Shown here: positions 8,500 through 18,440 of the stretch, piece by piece
Layout: the number at the start of each line of letters is the position of its first letter
How positions within the stretch are numbered: the first letter of the stretch is position 1
Source: Pirellulaceae bacterium
GTDB taxonomy: Bacteria > Planctomycetota > Planctomycetia > Pirellulales > Pirellulaceae
Assembly: GCA_028280445.1 (NCBI GenBank)
Contig: JANQLU010000155.1
Span: forward strand, 44,080-108,079
Length of the DNA stretch: 64,000 bases
Direction of reading: 5' to 3'
Notes under the pieces: model-generated
Seen by the model: only the letters and a program-made list of their open reading frames with translations
The model's database searches: none
Told to the model about the DNA's origin: nothing
Program-made: the position numbers and the translations under genes

Positions 8500-10002
8500 A
8501 TGAACAGAATTATCGGCATCGAAAACGAATCGAACAAAAAGCAACTCTTGATTCTTGCAGCGGCGGCGTTGTTCATGGGATCGGGCGTCACCTGGTTTCG
8601 AATTGCGGCCATTTCGAGCTGCATCAGTGTCCATGGTTCTAAAACCGTTGCTCTGGCGATGACGCTGGCCATGTTGCTGTTGCCGTTTCTCGGAATCCTG
8701 TACACCAAACTGACTGCCAATCGTTCGTTGAGCAAAACCGTCAATGTGACGTATTCGATCCTGATTGCGTTGATGTTGTTGATCGGGTTGTTTGGAATTG
8801 TTGGTTCCATCGGAGTGGTTGCACCGATCATGGTGTTGTTTATCAAACTGCTGTCGATGTTTACGTTTGTTCCATTTTGGCAGCTGGTAGCAAAAACTTT
8901 TCCAGGTCAAAAAAGCTGTCGCAGTTGTATGGTGATCACGACTGGGTTTCCTGTGTCACAAATTATTGCCGGAGCAACTTGCACAAAAATGACAATGTGG
9001 TTTGGAACGTTGTTTCCAATTTTTGCCGCCTTGATCGCGATCGGTATCACGGCAGTGTTGATTCAAACTGTCATTCGACAATTGGCAGACCAACCTGTCA
9101 GTGCCAAAACGCGTCAAGCAGACCAACCGAAAGTTTCATTGCGAAATTTCAAAAGACAAACGCTACTCGTTTTTGGCTTGACCATTTTTATCACTATCGT
9201 CAGCGTGCTGATGACTTACGTTTTTCAAAACGTTGCCGAATCATTTGTCACCAGTCACGAAGAGTTGACTTCGATTTTGGGCGTGATTGAAATGGCTATC
9301 GGGTCACTCGAATTGTTTGTCATGTTGTTCGTTTCAGCAAACTTGATCAGTCGCTGGGGTGTCGCGCCGGGATTGTTGGTATTGCCAATCATCATCAGTT
9401 TGTTGGCAATCGTAATGTTGTCCGGTGCATTTGGAAGTATCACGCTGCTGTTTTTTGCAGCGGCCATTGGCCATGTCACGGAAGCGGTGACCAAACCAGC
9501 TTTTGCAAAACCGTCAATGAAATTGCTGATCGATATTTTGCCGGTCGGCCCACGCATGCGAATGGTGGCTCAGGTTGAAACGATTTGCAAACCGCTCGCG
9601 TCGGCAGTCGCTGGCGGTGTGATTTTGTTGTTCGCATCGGTTTCCGTGGTAGGAATGAACTGGATCATCGGATTGCTGTTGATCTGTGCAATCGCTTGGG
9701 TGTTTGCCGGCAGCTCAGCCCAAGTGCTTTATCGCCGACATCAAAAATCACTCAACGTAGATGTTGTAGAATCTCGCTCGACTATTTTGAAACCAACCAG
9801 CAAAACAACACAAGTTTGGCAAACAGTCAAAGGACGTTGTCAACAGCTTGTCCAGTTGGTACGTGATGGATTTGCGGGGATGTGGCAGAAGCCCACGTTT
9901 GACAATTATCTGAGCCACGCCGAGCCTGCCAGTGTTTGTGGTGATTCGCTTGTGTTCACATTGCCGCAAAACACGGCCCAAAATCTTGACCAGAATGCCT
10001 AA
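8500..10002 (+). CDS. Multipass membrane protein, MFS or nucleotide-transporter-like
   Basis: A 500-residue integral membrane protein with about eleven or twelve hydrophobic segments in two halves. The halves are separated by a hydrophilic loop near residues 200-225 (RQLADQPVSAKTRQADQPKV). A soluble tail of about 90 residues follows the last segment. The layout fits a major-facilitator fold. The stretch PRMRMVAQVETICKPLASA in the second half recalls the ATP/ADP-translocase-like (NTT) branch, but that is a weak resemblance and the substrate is unknown. It is divergent from the ECF sigma gene across a 138-bp gap. Confidence 0.6.
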   Translation: MNRIIGIENESNKKQLLILAAAALFMGSGVTWFRIAAISSCISVHGSKTVALAMTLAMLLLPFLGILYTKLTANRSLSKTVNVTYSILIALMLLIGLFGIVGSIGVVAPIMVLFIKLLSMFTFVPFWQLVAKTFPGQKSCRSCMVITTGFPVSQIIAGATCTKMTMWFGTLFPIFAALIAIGITAVLIQTVIRQLADQPVSAKTRQADQPKVSLRNFKRQTLLVFGLTIFITIVSVLMTYVFQNVAESFVTSHEELTSILGVIEMAIGSLELFVMLFVSANLISRWGVAPGLLVLPIIISLLAIVMLSGAFGSITLLFFAAAIGHVTEAVTKPAFAKPSMKLLIDILPVGPRMRMVAQVETICKPLASAVAGGVILLFASVSVVGMNWIIGLLLICAIAWVFAGSSAQVLYRRHQKSLNVDVVESRSTILKPTSKTTQVWQTVKGRCQQLVQLVRDGFAGMWQKPTFDNYLSHAEPASVCGDSLVFTLPQNTAQNLDQNA

Positions 10003-10054
10003 AGAGTTTTGGTTTTTCACAATGTCGTTTTTGACGAGCGGCAACGAGTTAGGT

Positions 10055-10153
10055 CGTGTTGATTAAATCGGAAAGATGCGGATTTTAGTGAGCGGCAAGG
10101 CGCTAGCCGCCGGTATCCGAGGGTTCACCGGCGGCTAGCGCCTTGCCGCTCAC
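10055..10153. repeat. Palindromic repeat family A, copy 2 with flank
   Basis: The perfect-armed palindrome 10088-10153 (GTGAGCGGCAAGGCGCTAGC and inverse) is preceded by a flank (10055-10075, TTGATTAAATCGGAAAG) shared with copies near 2.05 kb and 63.86 kb. It lies between two convergent genes and could also act as a transcript end. Confidence 0.9.
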
Positions 10154-10169
10154 AATTAATCAATACCGC

Positions 10170-10688
10170 CTAGTTTTTTGTTTTGGGGCTTCGTCCGCGA
10201 ACACCGAGTTCAATCACACGAATTTTGTCGAGTGTGCCATTGTCGAGCCTGAATTTCAGCAGCGTTCGCATTTGATGAAATCCTTGGTGGCCGGCGGCAC
10301 CAGGATTCAAGTATTGCATTTCACCAAAGTGCGAATCGGTTTCAACATGCAGGATATGAGAATGTCCGCATATTAAAACATCTGGCGGATCGGACTTAAG
10401 TATTTTTCGAACGCGTGGATCGTATCGACCTGGGCGGCCCGCAATATGGGTGATCCAAACATCGAGGTTTTCACACTGAAAACGCAGGTCTTCGGGGTAG
10501 ATTTCACGAATCGTGACATCGTCGATATTTCCGTAAACTCCTTTCAATGGTTTGAATTCTGCGAGCTGCTCGGCAATTTCCAACGTCCCAAAATCACCAG
10601 CGTGCCAAATTTCGTCGACGTTTTCAAAACACCTGAAAACACGCGGATCGAGGAAACCGTGTGTGTCAGAAATAAGTCCAATTTCCAT
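10170..10688 (-). CDS. YfcE/MJ0936-type metallophosphoesterase
   Basis: A 172-residue calcineurin-like phosphoesterase that probably uses two metal ions. Metal-binding motifs are in the usual order: LISDTHG, WHAGDFG, YGNIDD, ITHIAG and CGHSHI, with NPGAAGHQG near the end as in the YfcE family. Members hydrolyse phosphodiester model substrates; the natural substrate is unknown. The ATG at 10688 directly precedes the first beta strand (MEIGLISDTHG), so the longer GTG start at 10721 is not preferred. It is divergent from the transglutaminase-like gene over an 82-bp gap. Confidence 0.9.
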   Translation of the reverse strand: MEIGLISDTHGFLDPRVFRCFENVDEIWHAGDFGTLEIAEQLAEFKPLKGVYGNIDDVTIREIYPEDLRFQCENLDVWITHIAGRPGRYDPRVRKILKSDPPDVLICGHSHILHVETDSHFGEMQYLNPGAAGHQGFHQMRTLLKFRLDNGTLDKIRVIELGVRGRSPKTKN

Positions 10689-10770
10689 CGTCGAGAGAAC
10701 CCAAAGTTTCGAATCACGCACTTCAATACTATGATATTAATGAAACAAGATATCATTCGAGGCGTTGTTC

Positions 10771-11943
10771 ATGAGAAAGTTCGTTTTCCAATTCCAAGTC
10801 GTTATCGCGATCATCTTGATCGTTCCCGTAATTTGCCATGGCCAGGCGGCACAGGAAACAGACAAAAAATCCGACTCGGCGTTGAAATTAGCATTGGAAG
10901 CGGCGGGCGACAATCGAGCCGAGTTGGAAAAATCGCTCCAGCAGGTTTCTGAGAAACAAAAACCCGCGCTGAAATTTTTGATTGAGAACATGCCCGTCCG
11001 CGATTTGAAATCACTCAAGGCAGATTTTCTGCTCGAACATGTACGACTGGCTTACCAGGCCCGAGGCGAATTTCCGTGGGGCAAAAAAATCTCCGACGAA
11101 ATGTTTTTCAACGATGTTGTCGCGTATGCCAACGTCAATGAAAAACGAGAAGCTTGGCGCGATGAACTTTACAAAATTTGCAAGCCGATTGTCAAAGATT
11201 GCAAAACGGCTGCCGAAGCGGCACACAAAATTAATCAACAATTGTTTCGTATTGTCAAAGTCAAATACTCGACCAAACGTAAACGACCCGACCAGGCGCC
11301 CAGCGAATCCATCGAACAAGGAATGGCATCTTGTACCGGGCTTTCGATATTGTTGAGCGATGCCTGTCGCAGCGTCAGCATTCCCGCGCGGCTAACGGGG
11401 ACGCCGCTCTGGACCAACAAACGTGGCAATCATACCTGGGTCGAAATTTGGGACGGCGTTTGGCACTTTACCGGCGCTTGCGAAGCGAGCAAGCAAGGTC
11501 TCAATCACGGCTGGTTTGTCGGTGACGCTTCACGCGCCATCAAGGATTCTCGGTTGCACGCCATTTATTCAACCAGTTTTCGAAAAACAAAAACCACGTT
11601 TCCATTGGTTTGGGCACGGCGCGACAAAAGCGTTTATGCCGTCAATGTCACCGAGCGCTACAACGCTTTTGCCAAACCTAAATCGGACAAGGTCCGGTTG
11701 TTTATTCGCGTTTTGGATTCCGATGGCAAAACTCGGGTGGCGCGAAAAGTCAAAGTGACCGATTTGAAAACGAAAAAAACGGTTCGAGGTTTGAGTAAAG
11801 ACGAACGATTTGACACCAACGATTTTTTGACAATCAAGGCAACCAAAGGCGTCGAATACAAAATCGAATTAGCAGATGGGAAACAATCCCAAACCGTCAA
11901 GATCGGCGATCAACCGCAGACCGTTACGATCATACTTAAATAA
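10771..11943 (+). CDS. Exported transglutaminase-like protein
   Basis: A 390-residue protein with an N-terminal signal peptide (basic RKF, then hydrophobic VVIAIILIVPVICHG). The central part is a transglutaminase-like cysteine-protease fold: catalytic cysteine in GMASCTGLSILL, histidine in NHTWVEIWDG, and a likely aspartate in FVGDASRAI. A C-terminal beta-sandwich-like region of about 90 residues follows. Members act on proteins or peptides outside the cytoplasm, but the substrate cannot be read here. ATG 10771 is preferred to TTG 10765. It ends 38 bp before a terminator hairpin of the convergent RRM gene. Confidence 0.82.
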   Translation: MRKFVFQFQVVIAIILIVPVICHGQAAQETDKKSDSALKLALEAAGDNRAELEKSLQQVSEKQKPALKFLIENMPVRDLKSLKADFLLEHVRLAYQARGEFPWGKKISDEMFFNDVVAYANVNEKREAWRDELYKICKPIVKDCKTAAEAAHKINQQLFRIVKVKYSTKRKRPDQAPSESIEQGMASCTGLSILLSDACRSVSIPARLTGTPLWTNKRGNHTWVEIWDGVWHFTGACEASKQGLNHGWFVGDASRAIKDSRLHAIYSTSFRKTKTTFPLVWARRDKSVYAVNVTERYNAFAKPKSDKVRLFIRVLDSDGKTRVARKVKVTDLKTKKTVRGLSKDERFDTNDFLTIKATKGVEYKIELADGKQSQTVKIGDQPQTVTIILK

Positions 11944-11972
11944 GACGATGCGACATTATTTCGTCGCTGTTC

Positions 11973-12005
11973 ACAAAAAAAGTGATCGCCGGCGGGAGCG
12001 ATCAC
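11973..12005 (-). terminator. Intrinsic terminator of the RRM gene
   Basis: On the minus strand an 8-bp stem (GTGATCGC / GCGATCAC, 8-nt loop) is followed at once by a run of T. It sits 25 bp after the stop codon of the RRM gene. The stem could also end transcripts from the convergent upstream gene. Confidence 0.75.
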
Positions 12006-12029
12006 GTCAAAATCTGTCATCAAGCTATC

Positions 12030-12308
12030 TTAATAACGTCCACCACCGCCGCGACGGTTGTCTTGCCTTGGTCGAGCTTCGTTCACGGTCAACTTTCGAC
12101 CGTTGAGTTCAGCTTCATTCATTTGTTGAATCGCCTGTTGTGCGGCTTCGCCATCTGGCATCTCGACAAAACCGAAACCACGAGAACGACCTGTCTCGCG
12201 GTCTTGAATCACATTGGCTGATGAGACCTGTCCAAATTCTTCGAATGCTGAACGCAATTCGTCGTTGGTTGTTTGAAACGACAGGTTTCCCACGTAAATG
12301 TTCGTCAC
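12030..12308 (-). CDS. RRM-type RNA-binding protein
   Basis: A 92-residue protein with one RNA recognition motif and a short Arg/Gly-rich tail (RPRQDNRRGGGGRY). RNP2 is IYVGNL (residues 4-9) and RNP1 is RGFGFVEM (about 43-50), with the aromatic residues that stack on RNA bases in place. Such small single-RRM proteins (Rbp type) are common in cyanobacteria and planctomycetes. They bind single-stranded RNA, in some cases under cold control. It has its own terminator and a long untranslated upstream region, so it is probably monocistronic. Confidence 0.95.
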   Translation of the reverse strand: MTNIYVGNLSFQTTNDELRSAFEEFGQVSSANVIQDRETGRSRGFGFVEMPDGEAAQQAIQQMNEAELNGRKLTVNEARPRQDNRRGGGGRY

Positions 12309-12651
12309 GACTAATCCTCAATCAAAAATACATCCGGGTTGCCGAAGACTCAAATTTTTTAGGGAGCCAATACAAAAAAAGCACCTACATCAAAATCTAG
12401 TCACGCCCAAAATCAAAAAAACGGCACTATCAGGTTACAGAACCCGCACTCAGAGTCAAACTAGCGGCTCTGTTTTTCTTTAAAAATTCAAAACAAATCC
12501 CAAATCTTCGAGTCTAACGGCATTTTAAGCAACGAACGCATGATTTTTCAGTCCCGGATGTTTGCAGTAAAACCTGTTTGCAATTCGGGGAATATATTGT
12601 GAATTCGTTACAATAAGGGTTTGAAATTCCCATTTTTTCCAGAGGATTCTG
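12309..12651. other. 343-bp divergent intergenic region
   Basis: It holds the leaders of the RRM gene (minus) and the DUF255 gene (plus). A terminator-like hairpin on the plus strand lies at 12438-12472 (arms CAGAACCCGC and GCGGCTCTG, one bulge) followed by GTTTTTCTTT. No gene lies just upstream of it on that strand, so it could end a short unannotated transcript or be part of a leader. No clear promoter was identified. Confidence 0.35.
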
Positions 12652-14691
12652 ATGCGATTACGACAGCCTAACAAAATCTTTCTGGCGCCAATTCTGTTCT
12701 TGGCTGTCATTGCAACGCAACATACTGCGGGCGGGCAGACTGGCAATACGGATAAACAGGGGAAACAGGAGTCGGCGGCCAAGAAGCAGGAGTCGAAGAC
12801 CAAGATCAACGACGATCCCTTGGCCCATGTCAAAAAAGAGGGCAAGCCCAACGCACTGATCAATGAGACGAGCCCTTACCTGCTGATGCATGCGTACAAC
12901 CCGGTCCAGTGGCGACCGTGGAATGCCGCTTCGTTGGCGTTGGCGAAAAAAGAAGGCAAACCGATCTTTCTTTCGATCGGATATTCTTCTTGCCATTGGT
13001 GCCATGTGATGGAACGAGAGTCATTTTTAGACAAAGAAATTGCCAAATTCCTCAACGAAAATTTCATTTGCATCAAAGTAGATCGTGAAGAACGGCCCGA
13101 CGTCGATTCGATCTACATGACAAGTCTCGCCATTTACAATCGCGTGACTCGAAATGGCGGCGGGACAGGCTGGCCGCTGTCCATGTTTTTAACGCCGGAA
13201 GCCAAACCGTTTTTTGGCGGCACTTATTTCCCCGCGCGCAATGGCGACCGCGGCGCGGCGGTCGGTTTTTTGACCATTGTCAAACGCATCGATGAAATCT
13301 GGTCGACTCGCAAAGCGGATATTGAAAAAGACGCAAAATTTTTGACCGGCAAGCTGAAAGAGGAACTCGACGGCACGCGGAAAAAAGAAAATTTTGAATA
13401 CAAACAGAGCATCATCGGTGAAATGGTCAGCGCATTTGAGCAGACCTATGACGATACCTGGGGCGGGTTCGGCTTTAGCCCCATCAATGATCGCATTCCA
13501 AAATTCCCGCAGCCAGGAAATTTGATGGCCATACTCGAGGCAGCTCAACGTTGGAAAAATGGCACGGCCAACAAAATTTTAAATAACACACTGAAAAAAA
13601 TGCACCACGGTGGATTGTGGGATCATGTTGGCCAAGGGTTTCATCGTTACAGCGTCGATCGTTACTGGCGTATTCCGCACTACGAAAAAATGCTGTACGA
13701 CAACGGGCAATTGGCGTCGCTCTACGCTCGCGCTTACGAGTTCACAAAAAATCCTGAATACGCCCGCGTTGCCAAAGGCGTTTGTGATTTTGTTTTGTCG
13801 GAAATGACCGATCGCCAAGGAGGATTCTACTCGGCCCTCGATGCGGAAAGCGAAGGTGAAGAAGGCCGATACTACGTCTGGTCCAAAGACGAAGTTTTGA
13901 AAACGATCGGCGACAGCAATTTCAAGTTGTGGGGCAACATTTATAAAATCGATCAAGCTCCAAACTTCGAAGGAAAATATTATTCACCGCAACTCGGCAA
14001 ATCTCTGGAATCGTGGGCCAAAGCCAAAGGGATGGAATTCGCCAAACTGCAACAACAACTCGAACCGATTCGCCAAAAATTGAAAGCCAAACGAGACCGT
14101 CGCGAACGGCCATTAACCGATACCAAAATATTGACCAGTTGGAACGGGCTGATGATTCGAGGCATGGCCGATGCGGGGCGAATTCTCAAGCAAAAAAAAT
14201 ACATTGCGGCAGCAGAGCGGGCTGCAGAGTTCATCAACACCAAACTGCGTGACGACAAAGGCCGTTTGCTGAGAACGTATCGCAAAGGCAAATCGAAACT
14301 CAATGCATATCTCGACGACTACGCGTTTTATATCGATGGTCTGATTGCGTTGCATCGGGCGACTGGCAACAAAAAATGGCTCAAAATCGCCGAAGAATTA
14401 CAAGCCATTCAAGATAAATTGTTCTGGGACAAGAAAAATCACGGCTACTTTTTTACCTCAGACGACCACCAATCGTTGCTGGCTCGCGCGAAAAATCCGA
14501 GCGATGGGGCTCGACCCAGTGGCAATAGCATCAGTGCTCTCAATTTGATTTATCTGGCAAAAACCAGCGCCAAACCTGAACACGAAAAACGCGCGCGCCA
14601 AACCATCGAAGCATTCGCCGGGCTCATCGAGCTCTATCCTCGATCCGTACCGCTGCTGCATGTTGCGGCATCCAAGTTGATCAAGGAATAA
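12652..14691 (+). CDS. Exported thioredoxin-fold DUF255 protein (YyaL/SPATA20 family)
   Basis: A 679-residue protein. It has a signal peptide (ILFLAVIATQHTAGG) and a charged linker, then the family start LINETSPYLLMHAYNPVQW. The thioredoxin-like active-site segment is SSCHWCHVMERESF with KVDREERPDVD after it, and a C-terminal (alpha/alpha)6-like region carries HYEKMLYDNGQLA and SWNGLMIRGMADAGR. These match the YyaL/spermatogenesis-associated protein 20 family, whose precise function is not established. An exported form is common in planctomycetes. The start is preceded by AGAGGATTCTG. Confidence 0.9.
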   Translation: MRLRQPNKIFLAPILFLAVIATQHTAGGQTGNTDKQGKQESAAKKQESKTKINDDPLAHVKKEGKPNALINETSPYLLMHAYNPVQWRPWNAASLALAKKEGKPIFLSIGYSSCHWCHVMERESFLDKEIAKFLNENFICIKVDREERPDVDSIYMTSLAIYNRVTRNGGGTGWPLSMFLTPEAKPFFGGTYFPARNGDRGAAVGFLTIVKRIDEIWSTRKADIEKDAKFLTGKLKEELDGTRKKENFEYKQSIIGEMVSAFEQTYDDTWGGFGFSPINDRIPKFPQPGNLMAILEAAQRWKNGTANKILNNTLKKMHHGGLWDHVGQGFHRYSVDRYWRIPHYEKMLYDNGQLASLYARAYEFTKNPEYARVAKGVCDFVLSEMTDRQGGFYSALDAESEGEEGRYYVWSKDEVLKTIGDSNFKLWGNIYKIDQAPNFEGKYYSPQLGKSLESWAKAKGMEFAKLQQQLEPIRQKLKAKRDRRERPLTDTKILTSWNGLMIRGMADAGRILKQKKYIAAAERAAEFINTKLRDDKGRLLRTYRKGKSKLNAYLDDYAFYIDGLIALHRATGNKKWLKIAEELQAIQDKLFWDKKNHGYFFTSDDHQSLLARAKNPSDGARPSGNSISALNLIYLAKTSAKPEHEKRARQTIEAFAGLIELYPRSVPLLHVAASKLIKE

Positions 14692-14766
14692 TAATGCAAT
14701 ATTTGGACGAACAAACTAAAATCAAATCGGGACGAACGATCTGTGTGGGATATCATTTGCGACTGA

Positions 14767-14834
14767 TACAAGCACGAAGCGCCAGCGAGTGTTTTGACCG
14801 CGCAAAACCACTCGCTAACGCTTCGGTGCTTGTA
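14767..14834. repeat. Palindromic repeat family D, copy 2
   Basis: Arms TACAAGCACGAAGCGCCAGC and its inverse enclose GACCGCGCAAAA, the same centre as in the 4.6-kb copy. It lies between two genes on the same strand. The remainder of this 252-bp gap holds no visible gene. Confidence 0.88.
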
Positions 14835-14943
14835 AGATTCGAAGCTTGCAAAATGCGATGTAAACCATGAATAAATAAAGCCAATCACAGATTGACGTCC
14901 GCAGATCACCGAGAAAACTGAATATCGTTACGGAAACTGATTC

Positions 14944-16869
14944 ATGTCCGGTCAATTACCGCCTCAAAAACCTGCCATCACGACGAAACCGCAGCCGATT
15001 CCTGTCGAACCCCAACCGATACCCGTCAAACCGATTCCTGAGTCAAGTGAAACCAAACGCTCGTTTTTTCTGTTGGCGCTGATTCTTGGGATTTCTTTTG
15101 CAGTTCTGTTTGTGGTCGCCGGAATCATCGGGCTGATTTTGTTACTGGGCAATGCGGGTGATGGTGGCAGCGATTCCAAAGATGTCGCCGATGCCGGAGA
15201 ACGAGACGTTTCGCCATTCGGTAGCCCGTCGAGAACCGAACGCCGTTCCACTGGTATTCCAAATCGTTTCAGCAATCGAAGTCAGCTAAAAGAAATCGAA
15301 GATTTTGACACGGCATTGGTTTCCCTGAATTCCAGTTTTCCAACCGATCAGGAACGCGCCCTGGAGTGGATGGCGAAAAACACGATTCCAAAATCTGAGC
15401 TCAAACGGGTCGTTGATCGATCTGCAAAACTGTTGACTGAACCCGGCAGTCGAAGCGTGCAAGGCAAGAGTTTCGATTTATTGCTCAAACATGGCAATGC
15501 AAGTCATACCTCCACGGTTATCAAAGCCGGAAAAATATATCGCTTGTCGGAAAAACAGTTCGGTCGTTGGTTCAAAAAATACAACGACACGAAATATGCC
15601 GATTCATTGATCGACATGTTAGGTATGGCGGGAAGTCCTGCAGATTTGGGCAAAAGTGCTTTGCTGGAAATGGGCAAAAAAATCGAACCCCAAATCCTGC
15701 AAAACTACAATTCGAAGCATTACAACACGCGTCGGTCTTGTCGCGACATGCTGAGCAAGTGGAAAACGGATCGAAAAAAAATTGCCAAGCAATGCATTTT
15801 AGATCTGACCAATACCAACAAATCGACTTCGGATGTACTCCAATGGTTGAAAACCAGTGAGCCGATTTCCGATCTGAAACCCTTGGCCACGCAACAAATC
15901 ATCAAATTGATGTCGGATAAAAAACGGCGCACTTTCCATCGCTATGACGCGACCAAGATTATCGTCAAATGGGGCGATGAATCGGCCTGCGGATTTATCG
16001 CGGATTCCGAACTCACACTTTTTACCGACCCCAAAGCTATTGCTGATTTCTTGATGCAATTCAACAGCAAAGACGCGGCGCGAGGTCTGGCAAGATTAAT
16101 CGGCAATTATCGTGTCGATCGAAACAAAGTGGTTGCCGCGCTGGTGAAATTCGGTTCCGAAGCCGAGGATTTTGTGCTGCCCTATGTGAACGAAAGTGAC
16201 AGCCGAAAACGCGACGATGCACGCAGTCTGCTGGTTAGATTTAAAACCGAATCCAAAAAAATTGCGGCTCAATGCATCGCCGATTTCACGACGGACGAGC
16301 CGAGTTTGAGGCATCGAAAAACCACGGCGATCGAATACCTGGCGAAATTGAAACCTCAACCGAATTCGGGAATTGCCAAAGCACTGGGCGAATTCCTGTC
16401 CCACGAGTTGCCAAAAGAAAGACGGGATTTTTTGACGGACCGAGTTGCGTTTGCCTTTTGCAATTGGGCAGATCAAGACCAGAAACAAATGCTGCAGTCA
16501 ATGGTCGACGATCGATCGTATCGAATCTGCGTGGCAGCCATCATGCGGCAATTGCAAATCGATTCGGATCAAGGAAAGCGGAATCTAAAAAAGCACTTTG
16601 CTGATTTTTCGCGACGTCGTGAGTTGGCCAAAATGCTAACCGAAAAAGGGCCGGAAGTCGAAGAAATCGTCCACTCGCTGCTGTCGACTTCGGACGAAGG
16701 TGAAGTGGTCGATGCACTCAATATCCTCAAACAAATTGGTACGTCCAAAAGCGTTTCGCAAATCGAAAAAGTTGCAGGCGTCGCAAAAAAATTCAACAAA
16801 CGACGCGCTTTACGAACAGCCGAAGAAGCGCTTGCTGCCATCAAACAGCGTGACGAAAGCGATCAATAA
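14944..16869 (+). CDS. Membrane-anchored helical-repeat hypothetical protein
   Basis: A 641-residue protein of unknown function. The proline-rich N-terminus contains a repeated QPIPVxP motif (residues 17-31). One transmembrane segment follows (about 41-69, FFLLALILGISFAVLFVVAG). A long, charged, mostly helical region (about 100-640) resembles degenerate HEAT/ARM-type repeats, with recurrent K-K-I-A-x-Q-C-I units at about 280 and 440. This suggests a scaffold anchored in the cytoplasmic membrane. It is convergent with fabH over 76 bp. No catalytic motif is seen. Confidence 0.6.
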   Translation: MSGQLPPQKPAITTKPQPIPVEPQPIPVKPIPESSETKRSFFLLALILGISFAVLFVVAGIIGLILLLGNAGDGGSDSKDVADAGERDVSPFGSPSRTERRSTGIPNRFSNRSQLKEIEDFDTALVSLNSSFPTDQERALEWMAKNTIPKSELKRVVDRSAKLLTEPGSRSVQGKSFDLLLKHGNASHTSTVIKAGKIYRLSEKQFGRWFKKYNDTKYADSLIDMLGMAGSPADLGKSALLEMGKKIEPQILQNYNSKHYNTRRSCRDMLSKWKTDRKKIAKQCILDLTNTNKSTSDVLQWLKTSEPISDLKPLATQQIIKLMSDKKRRTFHRYDATKIIVKWGDESACGFIADSELTLFTDPKAIADFLMQFNSKDAARGLARLIGNYRVDRNKVVAALVKFGSEAEDFVLPYVNESDSRKRDDARSLLVRFKTESKKIAAQCIADFTTDEPSLRHRKTTAIEYLAKLKPQPNSGIAKALGEFLSHELPKERRDFLTDRVAFAFCNWADQDQKQMLQSMVDDRSYRICVAAIMRQLQIDSDQGKRNLKKHFADFSRRRELAKMLTEKGPEVEEIVHSLLSTSDEGEVVDALNILKQIGTSKSVSQIEKVAGVAKKFNKRRALRTAEEALAAIKQRDESDQ

Positions 16870-16945
16870 GCAACGCTGACCAAATTAATGTTTGCGGCAG
16901 ATCCGCACATCGAAGATATAATCGCTGGGTGAATTGGCGATACGC

Positions 16946-18016
16946 TCAAAATTGATAGATGCACACGCCCCAACTCAACCCGGCGCCAAATCCAAACAAC
17001 ATCACTTTGCTGCCAGGTTTGATGCGGCCTTGTTGAATCGCTTCGTCCAGAGCGACCGGAATACTGGCTGCCGAAGTATTTCCATAGCGATCGAGATTCA
17101 CAAAAAATCGATCGGCTTCGATACCGACATTTTCAATCGCAGCGTCGAGAATCCGGCGATTCGCCTGATGTAAGATAAACAGATCGATCTCTTCTTTGGT
17201 AATTCCTGCGTCAGCACAGATCGTGTCGATGATTTCAGGAATCAATCGCACAGCCCATTTGAAAACAACCTTGCCTTCCATTTTCAAATACTGATCACGT
17301 ACCGAAACCACGGCCTCGGAACACGGTTTTCGCGAGCCGCCACCTGGAACCACCAACGTGTGCGCCAATTCGCCGGCCGATGCCAGACGCCACGCCAATA
17401 TTCCCTTGGGTGCAATCGATTCACGATCTGATTGACCGTCGGACGGTTCGGTGTCGAGGCTGATCAATGCAGCACCCGCTCCATCGCCGAACAAGGGGAA
17501 CGTTTTCATGTCACGATCATCAACGACACACGACATTTTGTCGGCACCGACAATCAGGGCTAGTTTAGAACTGCCCGATTTAACAAACTGACAACCGGTA
17601 ATCAAAGCGTACATGAAACCGGAGCAAGCGGCGTTCATGTCGACTGCACTGGCAACACAACCCAAATGTCGCTGCACTAAACATGCGGTCGATGGAGTGT
17701 AATGATCCGGCGTCATCGTCGCGACGAAAATCATGTCGATATCGTTAACATTCACACCCGCGTTTTGAATACACAATTCGGCAGCACCGATCGCCAGATC
17801 GCTGGTTGCTTGGTCTTCTGGTGCATGTCGTCGAGCGAGGATGCCCGTTCGTTGAACGATCCAGTCAGCATCAAACCCCATCTGCGCCAAATCTTCATTC
17901 AAAACCTCGTTGTCTGGGGCATACGAACCCGTCCCCAAAATACGAATTCCCAAAACTTCACGATTAAAAGGTGAAACGGCTTGCTCTGACTCAGTTTGCG
18001 TAGAAATAGACGCCAT
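16946..18016 (-). CDS. fabH: 3-oxoacyl-ACP synthase III (FabH/KASIII)
   Basis: A 356-residue condensing enzyme. It joins an acyl-CoA primer to malonyl-ACP and so starts fatty-acid synthesis. The catalytic triad is intact: Cys131 in DMNAACSGFMYAL, His283 in FILHQANRRI and Asn313 in YGNTSAASIP. The C-terminal FGFGAGLSWGV is also typical. The N-terminus is about 20 residues longer than usual. No other fab gene is adjacent, so the gene stands alone. Related KASIII enzymes of polyketide or hydrocarbon pathways are possible, but the sequence fits FabH best. Confidence 0.92.
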   Translation of the reverse strand: MASISTQTESEQAVSPFNREVLGIRILGTGSYAPDNEVLNEDLAQMGFDADWIVQRTGILARRHAPEDQATSDLAIGAAELCIQNAGVNVNDIDMIFVATMTPDHYTPSTACLVQRHLGCVASAVDMNAACSGFMYALITGCQFVKSGSSKLALIVGADKMSCVVDDRDMKTFPLFGDGAGAALISLDTEPSDGQSDRESIAPKGILAWRLASAGELAHTLVVPGGGSRKPCSEAVVSVRDQYLKMEGKVVFKWAVRLIPEIIDTICADAGITKEEIDLFILHQANRRILDAAIENVGIEADRFFVNLDRYGNTSAASIPVALDEAIQQGRIKPGSKVMLFGFGAGLSWGVCIYQF

Positions 18017-18440
18017 TGATTATTTTCGGTGTTAGAAAAAGGGAAAGCTGGATAATCCGTCGAATGCCCCAGTACAACATTGAAATGATGTTGCAACGAA
18101 AAAACAGCTCAATGAAACATCAGTGTCGGGATATTACCTGCCAACGTCAAGTTTTGTTTTTGACACGCAAGCTTTGTTGATACGATGCGCCGAAAAACGA
18201 AATGAGATGCGTCATCAGTTGTATTTAACGGCGTTTCGATTCACACAAACGTCCGGGAGCCGGCCCGTAAGCTGGGAATTTTTTTTCTAAGTTATTAAAT
18301 AATAAGCGCTTAGAGCGAATATCCATTATTTCTCAAGACCCCCTCTTCTTGGGGTGTTAGTCGGTTTTGTTTGCTGTAAATTGGTCTCTTTAGTTTCGGA
18401 AACGCCTCGTTTCAGTACTTTAACGAGAGAGAATTAATCT
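18017..18440. other. 424-bp divergent intergenic region
   Basis: It lies between fabH (minus) and the NRDE gene (plus). It contains an AT-rich stretch (18281-18305) and a short G/C hairpin (18338-18355, ACCCCC / GGGGT) with no tight T run. GAGAGA at 18425-18431 probably serves as the ribosome binding site of the downstream gene. No gene or repeat is recognised. Confidence 0.4.
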